The position numbers and the translations under genes were made by a program. DNA of 64,000 nucleotides from Brevinematales bacterium (GTDB lineage Bacteria > Spirochaetota > Brevinematia > Brevinematales > Thermospiraceae). Below are positions 17,901 to 26,110 of the stretch, one piece after another. The notes below the pieces were generated by a model. The model had not been told where the DNA came from, did not search any database, and was given only the letters and a program-made list of their open reading frames with translations. Location of the stretch: NCBI GenBank assembly GCA_026417555.1, contig JAOADA010000002.1, positions 108,144-172,143 of the forward strand, in the 5' to 3' direction. The stretch's first letter is position 1. Each line of letters begins with the position of its first letter.

Positions 17901-19341
17901 CTCGCCCCCTTACTGGTGAAAAAACAAAACGAGAGTTCCCGCCCTTTTTGGTTACCTGATAATATGAGGTGTGGTTTTCTCTGGCAAGAATCTCTATCAC
18001 CCGTGAGAAATCAAAACTCCCCTGACAACGCCCCGTCCCAAGCCATGTGCGACGTTTAAGAGCATCGTAGGTTCTTGCTGGAATTGGACCTCGAATCTCT
18101 GCAAGGAGATCCCCCTCTGTTATCTCCTCACATCGACATACAATTCGGCCATAGGCTGGGTCTTTCTGGATGCAACGCCTTCTCTCCTCAGGGGAAAGAT
18201 GTTTGAAAAGCCGACGAGGCTCGCGGATAGGGTTAAAATCATGACGAGGGAGAAGAGGTTCCCCTTTTTCTCTGAGTTTTTCGATAACATATTCGGCAAT
18301 AGCCGGAGCAGAGGCATAGCCCGGCGAATCAATACCACAGATGTTGATAAATCCCGGAACTTCTCCCACCTCAATGAGAAAATCCTTGGTAGGAAAAAGA
18401 GTGGCTCGTATACCCGCGTATTGGGCAATAATCCAGCGAGAATCCCAATTCGGAACAAGACGTTTTCCCCCCTCTATGGCTTGTTTGAGTCCCTCTTCGG
18501 TGGTAAAAAGGGCTTGTTTGTTTTCTACGTTTTCAGAGGTTGGGCCGATGAGGGTATTTCCATGCATAGTGGTAGCCACAAGGATGCCCTTGCCCTGTTC
18601 GTTCGGACATGGAAAAACCACTTTGTCCCAGGAAAAGACATTTCTATCCAATACCACATACTGTCCACGACGTGGTTGAATGTGGTAGTCAGCATGAATC
18701 CCCGCCTTGTGCATAATCTCATCAGCATGAATACCGGCAGCGTTGATAACCCAACGAGACCGAAACTCTCCAGCATTTGTTTGAATCCCTACGATAGCTC
18801 CGTTTTCCCAGAGAAAATCGACAAAGGCCGTCCCAAGACGAAGTTCCATTCCATTGATCACTGCATTTTCACACGCAAAAAAATTGGCCTGGAAGGGGTC
18901 AATGATACCAGCTGTAGGGGCAAAGAGACTCCCACAAGCATGAGGGGAGATACCTGGGATTTTCTCTCTCGTCTCCTCACCAGAGAGAAGCCTTAAACCA
19001 GGAACACCGTTGTGTTTCCCCTGTTCATAGAGCTCTTGAAGTTTAGGAAGCTCCTCTGGGACCAAGGCCACGACATAACTCCCTTTCTTTTTGAAGGGAA
19101 TACCAAGCTCAGTGGCAAGATGATCCCACAGCATATTCCCCCGAACGTTCAGTTTTGCCTTGAGAGTACCTGGTTTTGGGTCATACCCTGCATGAATGAT
19201 GGCCGAATTGGCAGCACTGGTCCCCATTCCAATATCACTCCCTTTTTCTATCATGAGGACACGGAAGGAATACCGCACAAGTTCTCTCCCAAGAAGAGAT
19301 CCTACAATCCCACTTCCAATGATAATATAATCGTACCTCAT
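17890..19341 (-). CDS. Glycerol-3-phosphate dehydrogenase-like FAD protein with BFD-type C-terminus
   Basis: A 483-residue protein of the DAO/GlpA superfamily. The N-terminus is MRYDYIIIGSGIVGSLLGRE (FAD motif), followed by NSAIIHAGYDPKPGTLKAKL. The C-terminal part carries a BFD-like [2Fe-2S] motif: CRCEE, then GTGRCQGSFDFSRV. The family usually has a fourth Cys (GRCQGxFC); here it is Asp. It likely oxidises glycerol-3-phosphate made by GlpK to dihydroxyacetone phosphate. Longer in-frame starts lie inside glpK; the chosen ATG overlaps the glpK stop by 1 nt (TAATG). Confidence 0.85.
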   Translation of the reverse strand: MRYDYIIIGSGIVGSLLGRELVRYSFRVLMIEKGSDIGMGTSAANSAIIHAGYDPKPGTLKAKLNVRGNMLWDHLATELGIPFKKKGSYVVALVPEELPKLQELYEQGKHNGVPGLRLLSGEETREKIPGISPHACGSLFAPTAGIIDPFQANFFACENAVINGMELRLGTAFVDFLWENGAIVGIQTNAGEFRSRWVINAAGIHADEIMHKAGIHADYHIQPRRGQYVVLDRNVFSWDKVVFPCPNEQGKGILVATTMHGNTLIGPTSENVENKQALFTTEEGLKQAIEGGKRLVPNWDSRWIIAQYAGIRATLFPTKDFLIEVGEVPGFINICGIDSPGYASAPAIAEYVIEKLREKGEPLLPRHDFNPIREPRRLFKHLSPEERRRCIQKDPAYGRIVCRCEEITEGDLLAEIRGPIPARTYDALKRRTWLGTGRCQGSFDFSRVIEILARENHTSYYQVTKKGGNSRFVFSPVRGRDDL

Positions 19342-20834
19342 TATTCTACCCAGTGAAAGGTTCGTTCTACAGCCTTCTTCCAGCCGTGATAGAGATTCTC
19401 TCGTTTTTCTGGAGAGATATGGGGTTTCCAACGTTTGTCAATCTGCCAGTGGACTCTGAGTTCTTCTTTACCCTGCCAGTAACCAATAGCAAGCCCTGCC
19501 GCATACGCTGCGCCTAAAGCGGTGGTTTCCGTAATACGGGGACGAACAACATCAATACCAAGGATATCACTCTGAAATTGCATCAGAGGTTCACTCACCA
19601 CCATTCCTCCATCCACTCGAAGCTCTTTCAAGTCAATATGGGCATCAGCAAGCATAGCATCGAAGATATCACGCGTCTGGTAGGCTGTGGCTTCCAAGAT
19701 GGCCCTTGCAAGGTGAAATCGGTTGGTATAATGGGTGAGGCCTACCACAACCCCTCGGGCATCACTTCTCCAATAGGGGGCAAAAAGCCCAGAAAAAGCC
19801 GGAACAATGTAAATACCCTCACTCCCTTCAACTTTCATGGCAAGTTCATCTATCTCCGAGGCTTTGGTAATAAGCCCAAGCTTGTCTCGAGCCCACTGGA
19901 TAAGGGCTCCGGCAATAGCCACAGAGCCTTCCATAGCATAAACAGCAGGTTCTCCTTGGATACGGTATGCCACTGTCGTGAGAATGCCACGAGTCGAAAA
20001 AACAGGGGTTGTACCGATATTTACCAGGAGAAAACACCCTGTTCCATAGGTATTTTTGGCTTCCCCTATCTCATAGCAAGTTTGCCCAAAAAGAGCCGCC
20101 TGTTGATCCCCAAGTACCGCAGTCACAGGAATATCCCATCCCAGAATGTCCTTGTGAAGCCTTCCATACGCTTCAGGATGAGAGGAATCTATGACGTCAG
20201 GAAAGATACTCATAGGGATACCAAGAAGTTCACATATCTCTCTATCCCAGGAGAGGGTATGAATATCAAAGAGAAGGGTACGGCTCGCATTGGTAACATC
20301 CGTTCCATGACGTCCTGTGAGGCGATAGACAAGCCAACTGTCAATCGTCCCAAAAGCCACTTCTCCCCTTTTGGCCTTGTCTCGAAGACCAGGAATATGC
20401 TCAAGAAGCCAAGCAATCTTTGGTCCAGAAAAATAAGTAGCAATAGGGAGTCCCGTTTTTTTCTGAAAACGGTAGATCCCTTCTTTTTCTGAAAGACGTT
20501 CACAAATTTCTGTAGTTCTGGTATCCTGCCAGACAATGGCATTATAAAGAGGTTTGCCTGTTTTTTTGTCCCATAGCACTGTCGTTTCTCGCTGGTTGGT
20601 TATGCCAATCGCTTGTATCTCTTGTGCAGAGAGGGAGGCCTTCTCAAGGGCTTCTCGCATAACCTCTACACCCCGAGAAAAGATCTCTTCAGGGTCATGT
20701 TCCACATACCCTGGTTGAGGATAGATCTGATGGTGCTCCTTTTGGGCCACCGAAACAATGTTTCCCCCGTGATCAAAAACCACAAAACGGGTACTCGTCG
20801 TCCCCTGGTCCAGGGCACCAATATAATGTGCCAT
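19341..20834 (-). CDS. glpK: Glycerol kinase
   Basis: A 497-residue FGGY kinase: DQGTTSTRFVVFDHGG at the N-terminus, the substrate motif ITNQRETTVLWDKKTGKPLYN, the FGGY signature region YGTGCFLLVNIG, and the C-terminal ATP motif LRVDGGMVVSEPLMQFQSD. It phosphorylates glycerol with ATP. It lies 2 nt after the hydrolase stop and overlaps the dehydrogenase start, inside one operon. Confidence 0.97.
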   Translation of the reverse strand: MAHYIGALDQGTTSTRFVVFDHGGNIVSVAQKEHHQIYPQPGYVEHDPEEIFSRGVEVMREALEKASLSAQEIQAIGITNQRETTVLWDKKTGKPLYNAIVWQDTRTTEICERLSEKEGIYRFQKKTGLPIATYFSGPKIAWLLEHIPGLRDKAKRGEVAFGTIDSWLVYRLTGRHGTDVTNASRTLLFDIHTLSWDREICELLGIPMSIFPDVIDSSHPEAYGRLHKDILGWDIPVTAVLGDQQAALFGQTCYEIGEAKNTYGTGCFLLVNIGTTPVFSTRGILTTVAYRIQGEPAVYAMEGSVAIAGALIQWARDKLGLITKASEIDELAMKVEGSEGIYIVPAFSGLFAPYWRSDARGVVVGLTHYTNRFHLARAILEATAYQTRDIFDAMLADAHIDLKELRVDGGMVVSEPLMQFQSDILGIDVVRPRITETTALGAAYAAGLAIGYWQGKEELRVHWQIDKRWKPHISPEKRENLYHGWKKAVERTFHWVE

Positions 20835-20836
20835 AA

Positions 20837-21586
20837 TTACCCCCTGTGTTTTGCAAGAAACTCCAAGGACTTCTCAAAGATGAGTCTCTTGTCATAGTCT
20901 TGGGTGGCCACATGATAAGAATTGGTGAGCCACACCACCTCTTTGCTCTGTGATCGTACAGCAGAGAGGGTTGTTTCAACATTACTTGTAGGAAGTACAT
21001 GATCCTCTTTTGATTTGAAGATAAGGATGGGCTGAGTAATCTCAGCAAGATGGTTTTTGACCATCTTTTGGAGTCTTTTCACCTCATAAACCCCATTGAC
21101 AGGAGTTCTGTCATAAGCAGTTTCTCTGGTGTTAGGATCTTTGATATCCGAAGAGATGGCTGGTACACTTGCAAGAAAGAACCGAAGAAGCCCCACATAA
21201 GGAAGCAAAGGGTTGGGAAAAAATTCAAGGGCATGATTGACTAGGACAATAGCCCGAATATCGGGGTGTTGGACAGCCATCGCCAAGGCCAAAAGCCCCC
21301 CCATGGAGAGTCCAGCCACATACAGGGTAGTTACTCGGCCCTTAAGAACATGGTAGGCATCCTCCGCATCAAGAAGCCAGTCCTCCGCCGTGAAACGGTT
21401 CACATCCTGCCAGCGTGTTCCATGCCCCGAAAGACGTGGGGCCTCCACATGGTAGCCGGCCTGAAAGAATGCCTCACCCCATTCTCGCACACTGGTGGTG
21501 CTCCCCGTAAACCCATGAAGAAGAAGAACCCCTTCATCTCGTTTCCCCACAAAAGAGAAAGGCTCAAAACCAGGAAGTATTGTCAT
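20837..21586 (-). CDS. Alpha/beta hydrolase, monoacylglycerol lipase/carboxylesterase-like
   Basis: A 249-residue hydrolase close in length and motifs to bacterial monoacylglycerol lipases and Est30-type esterases. The oxyanion region is LLLHGFTGS, the nucleophile elbow is GLSMGG (S94), the acid is likely Asp in KSKEDHVLP, and the His is in NSYHVATQDYDK. No signal peptide is visible. As first gene of the glycerol operon it could release glycerol from monoacylglycerols for GlpK. The exact substrate is inference. Ribosome site GAGGGAGAG supports the ATG. Confidence 0.85.
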   Translation of the reverse strand: MTILPGFEPFSFVGKRDEGVLLLHGFTGSTTSVREWGEAFFQAGYHVEAPRLSGHGTRWQDVNRFTAEDWLLDAEDAYHVLKGRVTTLYVAGLSMGGLLALAMAVQHPDIRAIVLVNHALEFFPNPLLPYVGLLRFFLASVPAISSDIKDPNTRETAYDRTPVNGVYEVKRLQKMVKNHLAEITQPILIFKSKEDHVLPTSNVETTLSAVRSQSKEVVWLTNSYHVATQDYDKRLIFEKSLEFLAKHRG

Positions 21587-21610
21587 ATCTCTCCCTCTTT
21601 CTTTTGATTT

Positions 21611-21638
21611 ATTATACCACGATTTGAAAAAATGGCAA
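21611..21638 (-). promoter_or_regulatory. Promoter of the lipase/glycerol operon
   Basis: Minus strand TTGCCA (21633-21638), 16 nt, TATAAT (21611-21616), about 25 nt before the ATG. Confidence 0.8.
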
Positions 21639-21639
21639 G

Positions 21640-22044
21640 AGAAAAAAAGGGGTTTTTAAAAAGAAATTTGAGCCCTGAATACGAAAAAAGAGAAGATTTC
21701 TCTTCCAAGAGAAGGAAACGTTTTCACGGCAAGATAACCCACAGAAAATTTTTAAAAACAAAGAACAAAGGCATAAAAGACTATTGTCCATGGTCTTGAA
21801 AGTATCCTATCTCAACACGATTTGGTATAACCTCACGATAAGCACCCTGGCGATTATTTAAGAAAGAAAAAAGTGGGCGTTGTCCTCACGCGCGGAATAC
21901 CCCCGTACCAAGCGGAAACATGAACTCCCCCCTTCTCTCCTTGAGAAAGGGCAAATAGACAAAAATGAAAACAAGATCTTGAAAAGCCCCTCACCTGCCT
22001 CAATACGAGCATAGCACATAGGAAATAGGTCTCACATGAAAAAC
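21640..22044. other. Intergenic region; possible structured RNA, no protein gene seen
   Basis: No convincing protein gene. A bulged hairpin occurs at about 21929-21950 (CCCTT(C)TCTC, CTT, GAGAAAGGG). On the minus strand a small stem (GTG(A)GG/CCCAC) at about 21873-21889 is followed by TTTTTTCTTTC near 21860, resembling a terminator. An extended -10 (TGGTATAAC, about 21823-21831) is seen on the plus strand and TGCTATGCT (about 22006-22014) on the minus strand. A small RNA is possible in either direction; I could not match 6S RNA, tmRNA, RNase P RNA, SRP RNA or a T-box. Confidence 0.3.
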
Positions 22045-22080
22045 CCACATACGACCCAGGCATTGTCCCGGGTCGTAGTG
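22043..22080 (-). terminator. Terminator of the DEAD-box operon
   Basis: Minus strand stem CACTACGACCC paired with GGGTCGTATGTG (one bulged T), followed by GGTTTTTC. It lies 10 nt past the helicase stop codon. Confidence 0.7.
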
Positions 22081-22090
22081 AGCAAAAAAT

Positions 22091-23650
22091 TTACTCCCGT
22101 GACTTGTTTTTCTCTCTCGCGATCTCCACCCTCACGGTTTTTCCCTTGTATTTCTGACGATCTAAACGGACAAGGAAATTCTCAAGTTTTTCTCTAGGAA
22201 CATCGACAAACGAGAACCCCTCCCGCATTGTGATACGCCCCAGTTCCTGGCTTCGGATACCCGTCATTTCAGAGATCCAAGCAAGAAGCCCCTTGATATC
22301 GACGCTTTCTCTTCCTATGGTGAGAAAGAGACGAACCGTAGGACTCTCTTCCTCCGAGGAAAGCGATTCCTGTTCTGGCTCTCCCATCACCATCTTAAGC
22401 AAAGCCGCGGCAATATCCACAGAATCATAGTGAGAAAGTCCTTCAGTGAGAATATCAAGATACCTCTCAAGTCCCCCCTCTTCAATGGTCGAGGCAATCT
22501 CATCCAAAATAGCCTGTGTTTGGATCTTTTCAATATCCTGAAGGGTAGGAAGACGACGCCTCTGAAGTTTTGTCTTAATATAACGCTCAATCTCTTTGAG
22601 TCTTTTGATCTCCCTGAGGGTCACAAAAGTCACCGCCGTTCCTTCACGTCCTGCCCTCGCCGTCCTCCCGATCCGGTGAACGTAGTACTCCTCATCCTGA
22701 GGAAGATCATAATTTACCACCAAATCGATATTTTCAATATCAAGACCCCTGGCCGCAACATCGGTAGCCAACAGGATATCAAAGTGTTGGGCACGGAATC
22801 GTTTCATCACAAATTCTCGTTGGGTTTGTTTCATGTCTCCATGAAGGGCTTCTACCTCATAGCCGGCAGCATGGAGTTTCTCTTTGAGTTCTTCTACACG
22901 AACCTTGGTATTCACAAATACCACAGTCTGATGAGGATTGTAATAGTCAATGATGCGTGTAAGGGCTTGAGGTTTCTCAGTCTCTCGAACCTCATAGTAG
23001 AATTGAGAAATATTGGGCACAGTGAGTTCCCTGTGGGGAATCGTAACAAAGCGAGGATTTTGAACAAAGTCCTCAATTAGGGTTTTGATTTCTGGCGAAA
23101 GTGTCGCCGAAAAGAGGGCTTTCTGGGCAGTGTCCGGGACTCTTGTCAGAATGGCCCTCACATCATCAATAAACCCCATATCAAGCATCACATCAGCCTC
23201 ATCCAGCGTACAAAAGGTCACTCCATCCAGATGAAGGGTTCCTCTCTCAAGATGGTCAAGAACACGCCCTGGTGTGCCCACCACAATATGCACACCACGG
23301 GAGAGACTTCGTATCTGACGTTCGATGGATTGGCCCCCATAGATAGGGAGAATAACAATCCATTTTTTGTATTGTGCCATTTTTTGAAGCTCTCCAGAAA
23401 CTTGAATAGCGAGTTCTCTCGTAGGAACAAGAATAAGTCCCTGGGGGGCACGTTGTTGGGTTATTTTTTCTACCATGGGAATCCCAAAAGCAGCCGTTTT
23501 CCCCGTCCCTGTCTGGGCCTGTCCTACAACGTTTTCTCCCTGAAGCAAAAGAGGAATAGCCTCTCTTTGGATGGGAGAGGGTTCTACAAAGCCCATCGCA
23601 TCAATGGCTTTGAGAATAGGTTCAGAAATCTGAAGTTCATGAAATGTCAT
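22091..23650 (-). CDS. DEAD-box ATP-dependent RNA helicase (DeaD/CsdA type)
   Basis: A 519-residue helicase with every motif: Q-motif PSPIQREAIP, AQTGTGKT, PTRELA, TPGR, LDEADVML, SAT, ATDVAARGLDI and HRIGRTARAG. The C-terminal domain (about 440-510, LFLTIGRESVDIKGLLAWIS) is a DbpA-type RNA-binding domain, as in DeaD and CshA-like helicases that act in ribosome assembly, cold adaptation or mRNA decay. It is the last gene of a three-gene unit, 30 nt after the M1-like lipoprotein gene, and is followed by a terminator. Confidence 0.95.
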   Translation of the reverse strand: MTFHELQISEPILKAIDAMGFVEPSPIQREAIPLLLQGENVVGQAQTGTGKTAAFGIPMVEKITQQRAPQGLILVPTRELAIQVSGELQKMAQYKKWIVILPIYGGQSIERQIRSLSRGVHIVVGTPGRVLDHLERGTLHLDGVTFCTLDEADVMLDMGFIDDVRAILTRVPDTAQKALFSATLSPEIKTLIEDFVQNPRFVTIPHRELTVPNISQFYYEVRETEKPQALTRIIDYYNPHQTVVFVNTKVRVEELKEKLHAAGYEVEALHGDMKQTQREFVMKRFRAQHFDILLATDVAARGLDIENIDLVVNYDLPQDEEYYVHRIGRTARAGREGTAVTFVTLREIKRLKEIERYIKTKLQRRRLPTLQDIEKIQTQAILDEIASTIEEGGLERYLDILTEGLSHYDSVDIAAALLKMVMGEPEQESLSSEEESPTVRLFLTIGRESVDIKGLLAWISEMTGIRSQELGRITMREGFSFVDVPREKLENFLVRLDRQKYKGKTVRVEIAREKNKSRE

Positions 23651-23680
23651 GTCTTACCTTCCTTGTGTAATTACTCCATT

Positions 23681-25564
23681 TTAAAAAGACACCTTATAAT
23701 CCAGAGAAGGGTCATAAACTCCCTCCCAGGACAAACGATTGTTTTCTTCTCGGAAAACAAAAAGACTGTAGCGACTCTTGGTATTCTGACTCTTCTTGTA
23801 GGCGTAAAGATAGATGAGGTTATCTCGTTTCTCATGGCGATGATACACGATCTCTAGAGACGGCATGACCACCAAGGAGAGAAACCTATCCTCTCGTGGG
23901 AGACGAAGTTTTTTATCGGTCTCACTCTCATTGAGAAGAAGCGTTGTGTTGGTTTCCCCTCTATAGTAGAGGGTTAGCTGAGAGAGAAGGGTATTCCAAG
24001 AATCGGAGAGGATATCGTCACCCACTGACTCATCAAGCCACTGAAACTCATGAGAGAGAAAGAGAGTAGTGATACGTCTCCAGGGAATGGGGACAAAGAG
24101 CGTACCGTTCACTTCAATGGAGAGATTAGTAGAGAAAGATACCGTCTCTACCCCAAGAGTCATGGGAAGGGAAACCCCCGTAGAAAATACCACCACCCCT
24201 CCATTGGTAGAGACAAGCCCCATCTGCCAGTGAGGAGGAGCATTCCACAGGGAGAGAAGAGAGGAAAGAGTGTTGGTTTCTCCCTGATCGGCAAGGGTTT
24301 GGAGAAGGGCTTTTTCATCGATAAGGGTATAGAGATAACGCCCCCGGAGTCCCCGAAGCATACGAAAATATGCCCGTGGAGAAAGGGTCGAGGTGAGAAG
24401 AAGGTTTCGGTAGAGGTAAGTGCGAAGGGGACTTTCTCCTCCAAGAGAGGCAATCTGCCAATCATACCGTAACCTATTGAGAGCAAGCCGGTATCCCTCT
24501 GGACTCAACCACTCCAAAAGTTTGAGACTGGTAGCCTCTGTGAGGCTTTCCAAGGAGAGAATATCCTCCCTTTCCCACCGGAGACCATACCCTATATAGC
24601 CATGACTCATTTCATGCAAAATCACCTTCAGAACATAGAGCCAGTTCTCTTCCAAGAGAAGAGCCCCATCCAAAACAGAACGACGCTGATTGACAAGCGA
24701 AGAGAAGAGTGCGTCATCCAGAAGAAGCAAATTTGCGGAAAAAAGCCCATCCGTCCATTCCTCAAGGGCACTCATCTCCCGAGGAACAAAAGCCACCCTC
24801 ATATCTCGAAAAGGATAAGAACCAACATACCTCTGGAGAATATCTCTTCCCTCACGCAGAAGAGAAAGCAGAGTCACCAGCCTTTTTTCAGCACCGCCCT
24901 CATACCGTTCTGGAAGATAAATGGCCAGTCCCCCTTCTTCAATTTTAGAGAAACGTCCAATGACCAGTCGCCCTGTAAACATGAGATTGGTAGATTCAGA
25001 CTCCCATCGAGAAAGAAGAGTTTGAGAGAAAACTTTTTCCTCTACAAGAGCCCCCCCCATAAGAGCCTGATAGCCAACAGGAACCTCCACCGTCAGAGAA
25101 TACGAAAAGGCCGGCATCTCATCAAAACTCACAGGGATCCATACCCGAGCACTCTCCAAAAAGACCCCATCTCGAGAGAGATAAAAACCCTGACTTTTTT
25201 CCTGACCAGTGATACGAGCCTCCACCCGAAGCACCCGACGTGTACCTGGCAACCAATCCGAAAGGCGAACACGATACACTTTGATAGACATCCCAATACC
25301 TACCCCTTGTTCCATACGGAGAAGGGTGGTGCCATCATACACCCCATCGATATTTACCGCTTCATGACAATAAAAATACACCTCCCGCAACGTCTTGTCT
25401 CGATAGTTCATCATCTCATAAAGAAGAGAAAACGAAAGTTGAGGAAAAGAGGGGTCAAAGCGAATAGTGCCAGAAACCTTACGAATACTTGCGGTTTTCT
25501 TCAGAGCAAACTCATCACACCCCGCAAGAAGAAGCATGAAAAGAAAAAGCAACACTTCTCTCAA
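23681..25564 (-). CDS. Lipoprotein with M1-like metallopeptidase domain
   Basis: About 627 residues. The N-terminal segment REVLLFLFMLLLAGC is a lipoprotein signal with lipobox LAGC, so the product is probably a membrane-anchored extracytoplasmic protein. Near residue 340, VILHEMSHGYIGYG supplies an HExxH zinc motif and SLTEATS downstream a candidate third ligand Glu, resembling gluzincins of the M1 family; the spacing is not a textbook match, so activity is uncertain. I chose the TTG at 25564, which overlaps the upstream stop (TTGA), has AAGGAG 11 nt upstream and gives a clean signal peptide; a GTG at 25600 is the alternative. Confidence 0.7.
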   Translation of the reverse strand: MREVLLFLFMLLLAGCDEFALKKTASIRKVSGTIRFDPSFPQLSFSLLYEMMNYRDKTLREVYFYCHEAVNIDGVYDGTTLLRMEQGVGIGMSIKVYRVRLSDWLPGTRRVLRVEARITGQEKSQGFYLSRDGVFLESARVWIPVSFDEMPAFSYSLTVEVPVGYQALMGGALVEEKVFSQTLLSRWESESTNLMFTGRLVIGRFSKIEEGGLAIYLPERYEGGAEKRLVTLLSLLREGRDILQRYVGSYPFRDMRVAFVPREMSALEEWTDGLFSANLLLLDDALFSSLVNQRRSVLDGALLLEENWLYVLKVILHEMSHGYIGYGLRWEREDILSLESLTEATSLKLLEWLSPEGYRLALNRLRYDWQIASLGGESPLRTYLYRNLLLTSTLSPRAYFRMLRGLRGRYLYTLIDEKALLQTLADQGETNTLSSLLSLWNAPPHWQMGLVSTNGGVVVFSTGVSLPMTLGVETVSFSTNLSIEVNGTLFVPIPWRRITTLFLSHEFQWLDESVGDDILSDSWNTLLSQLTLYYRGETNTTLLLNESETDKKLRLPREDRFLSLVVMPSLEIVYHRHEKRDNLIYLYAYKKSQNTKSRYSLFVFREENNRLSWEGVYDPSLDYKVSF

Positions 25565-25962
25565 GCGGTTTTTGTCTCCTTGCCAAAAATCTTTTTCCAC
25601 AGATTTTTGAGCCAGTTCCAGAAACGGACAAAAGGATTCTTTTCCAAAAGCATCTGTTTCTTCTCAATCGCTTTCATCACTTCTTCTGGGGTGAAATCCT
25701 TTCGTGTCATATTCTCTTCAATCTCTATCTCAAGCTCATCCACCCTGTCTCGTGGAGAGTACACAATCGCCTCTATCTCCTGCCATCCAAGCATCTTGGC
25801 AACAGTGAGTCGACGATACCCGGCCAAAAGCTCGTTTTTGGGCGTAACAATGATAGGGGAAAGTAATCCATGTTTTTGTATACTATGTTTGAGAGATTCA
25901 ATATCTCCCAAGTCTTTACGAATCCTTTCCTTGACCACAATATCAGCTATTTTGACCTTCAT
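25561..25962 (-). CDS. ParB/sulfiredoxin-fold domain protein
   Basis: A 133-residue protein. Residues about 1-75 form a ParB N-terminal-like domain: IADIVVKERIRKDLGDIESL, SIQKHGLLSPIIV and LLAGYRRLTVAKMLGW (equivalent of the GERR box, here AGYRR). The helix-turn-helix of true ParB is absent; instead there is a basic, tryptophan-rich tail (FVRFWNWLKNLWKKIFGK) that may be amphipathic and membrane-touching. Role unknown; it is not the chromosomal ParB, which is at 54533. The ATG has GGAGG 8 nt upstream. Confidence 0.75.
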   Translation of the reverse strand: MKVKIADIVVKERIRKDLGDIESLKHSIQKHGLLSPIIVTPKNELLAGYRRLTVAKMLGWQEIEAIVYSPRDRVDELEIEIEENMTRKDFTPEEVMKAIEKKQMLLEKNPFVRFWNWLKNLWKKIFGKETKTA

Positions 25963-25992
25963 TTTCACATCCTCCGCTGTAGACTGCCTATT

Positions 25993-26021
25993 AGTATAAC
26001 ACTCCCCACAAAAAAAGTCAA
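25993..26021 (-). promoter_or_regulatory. Promoter of the ParB-like/lipoprotein/helicase unit
   Basis: Minus strand TTGACT (26016-26021), 17 nt, TATACT (25993-25998). Confidence 0.8.
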
Positions 26022-26061
26022 CCAAACCCTTTCCCGGAGGTCTTCTTTGAGAAATATCTAC

Positions 26062-26090
26062 TTGTTTTTTTCTTCCTTTTTCCTTATGAT
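26062..26090 (+). promoter_or_regulatory. Promoter of spiro-SPASM gene
   Basis: TTGTTT (26062-26067), 17 nt, TATGAT (26085-26090), about 20 nt before the ATG. It is divergent from the promoter at 25993-26021. Confidence 0.6.
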
Positions 26091-26110
26091 ATTGTCAAGG
26101 GAGTTTTTCC

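Noticed and set aside
21640..22044. RNase P RNA, tmRNA, SRP RNA or 6S RNA
   Set aside because: I found none of the conserved blocks of the first three and no convincing long closing helix for 6S RNA.
21854..22063. 69-codon open frame on the minus strand in the intergenic region
   Set aside because: No ribosome site, unusual Cys/Phe-rich composition, and it runs through the helicase terminator.
24602..25999. 465-codon open frame on the plus strand
   Set aside because: It is antisense to the M1-like lipoprotein and ParB-like genes, has a Lys/His/Ser/Pro-rich composition without domain motifs, and the minus-strand genes have a promoter, ribosome sites and recognisable motifs.
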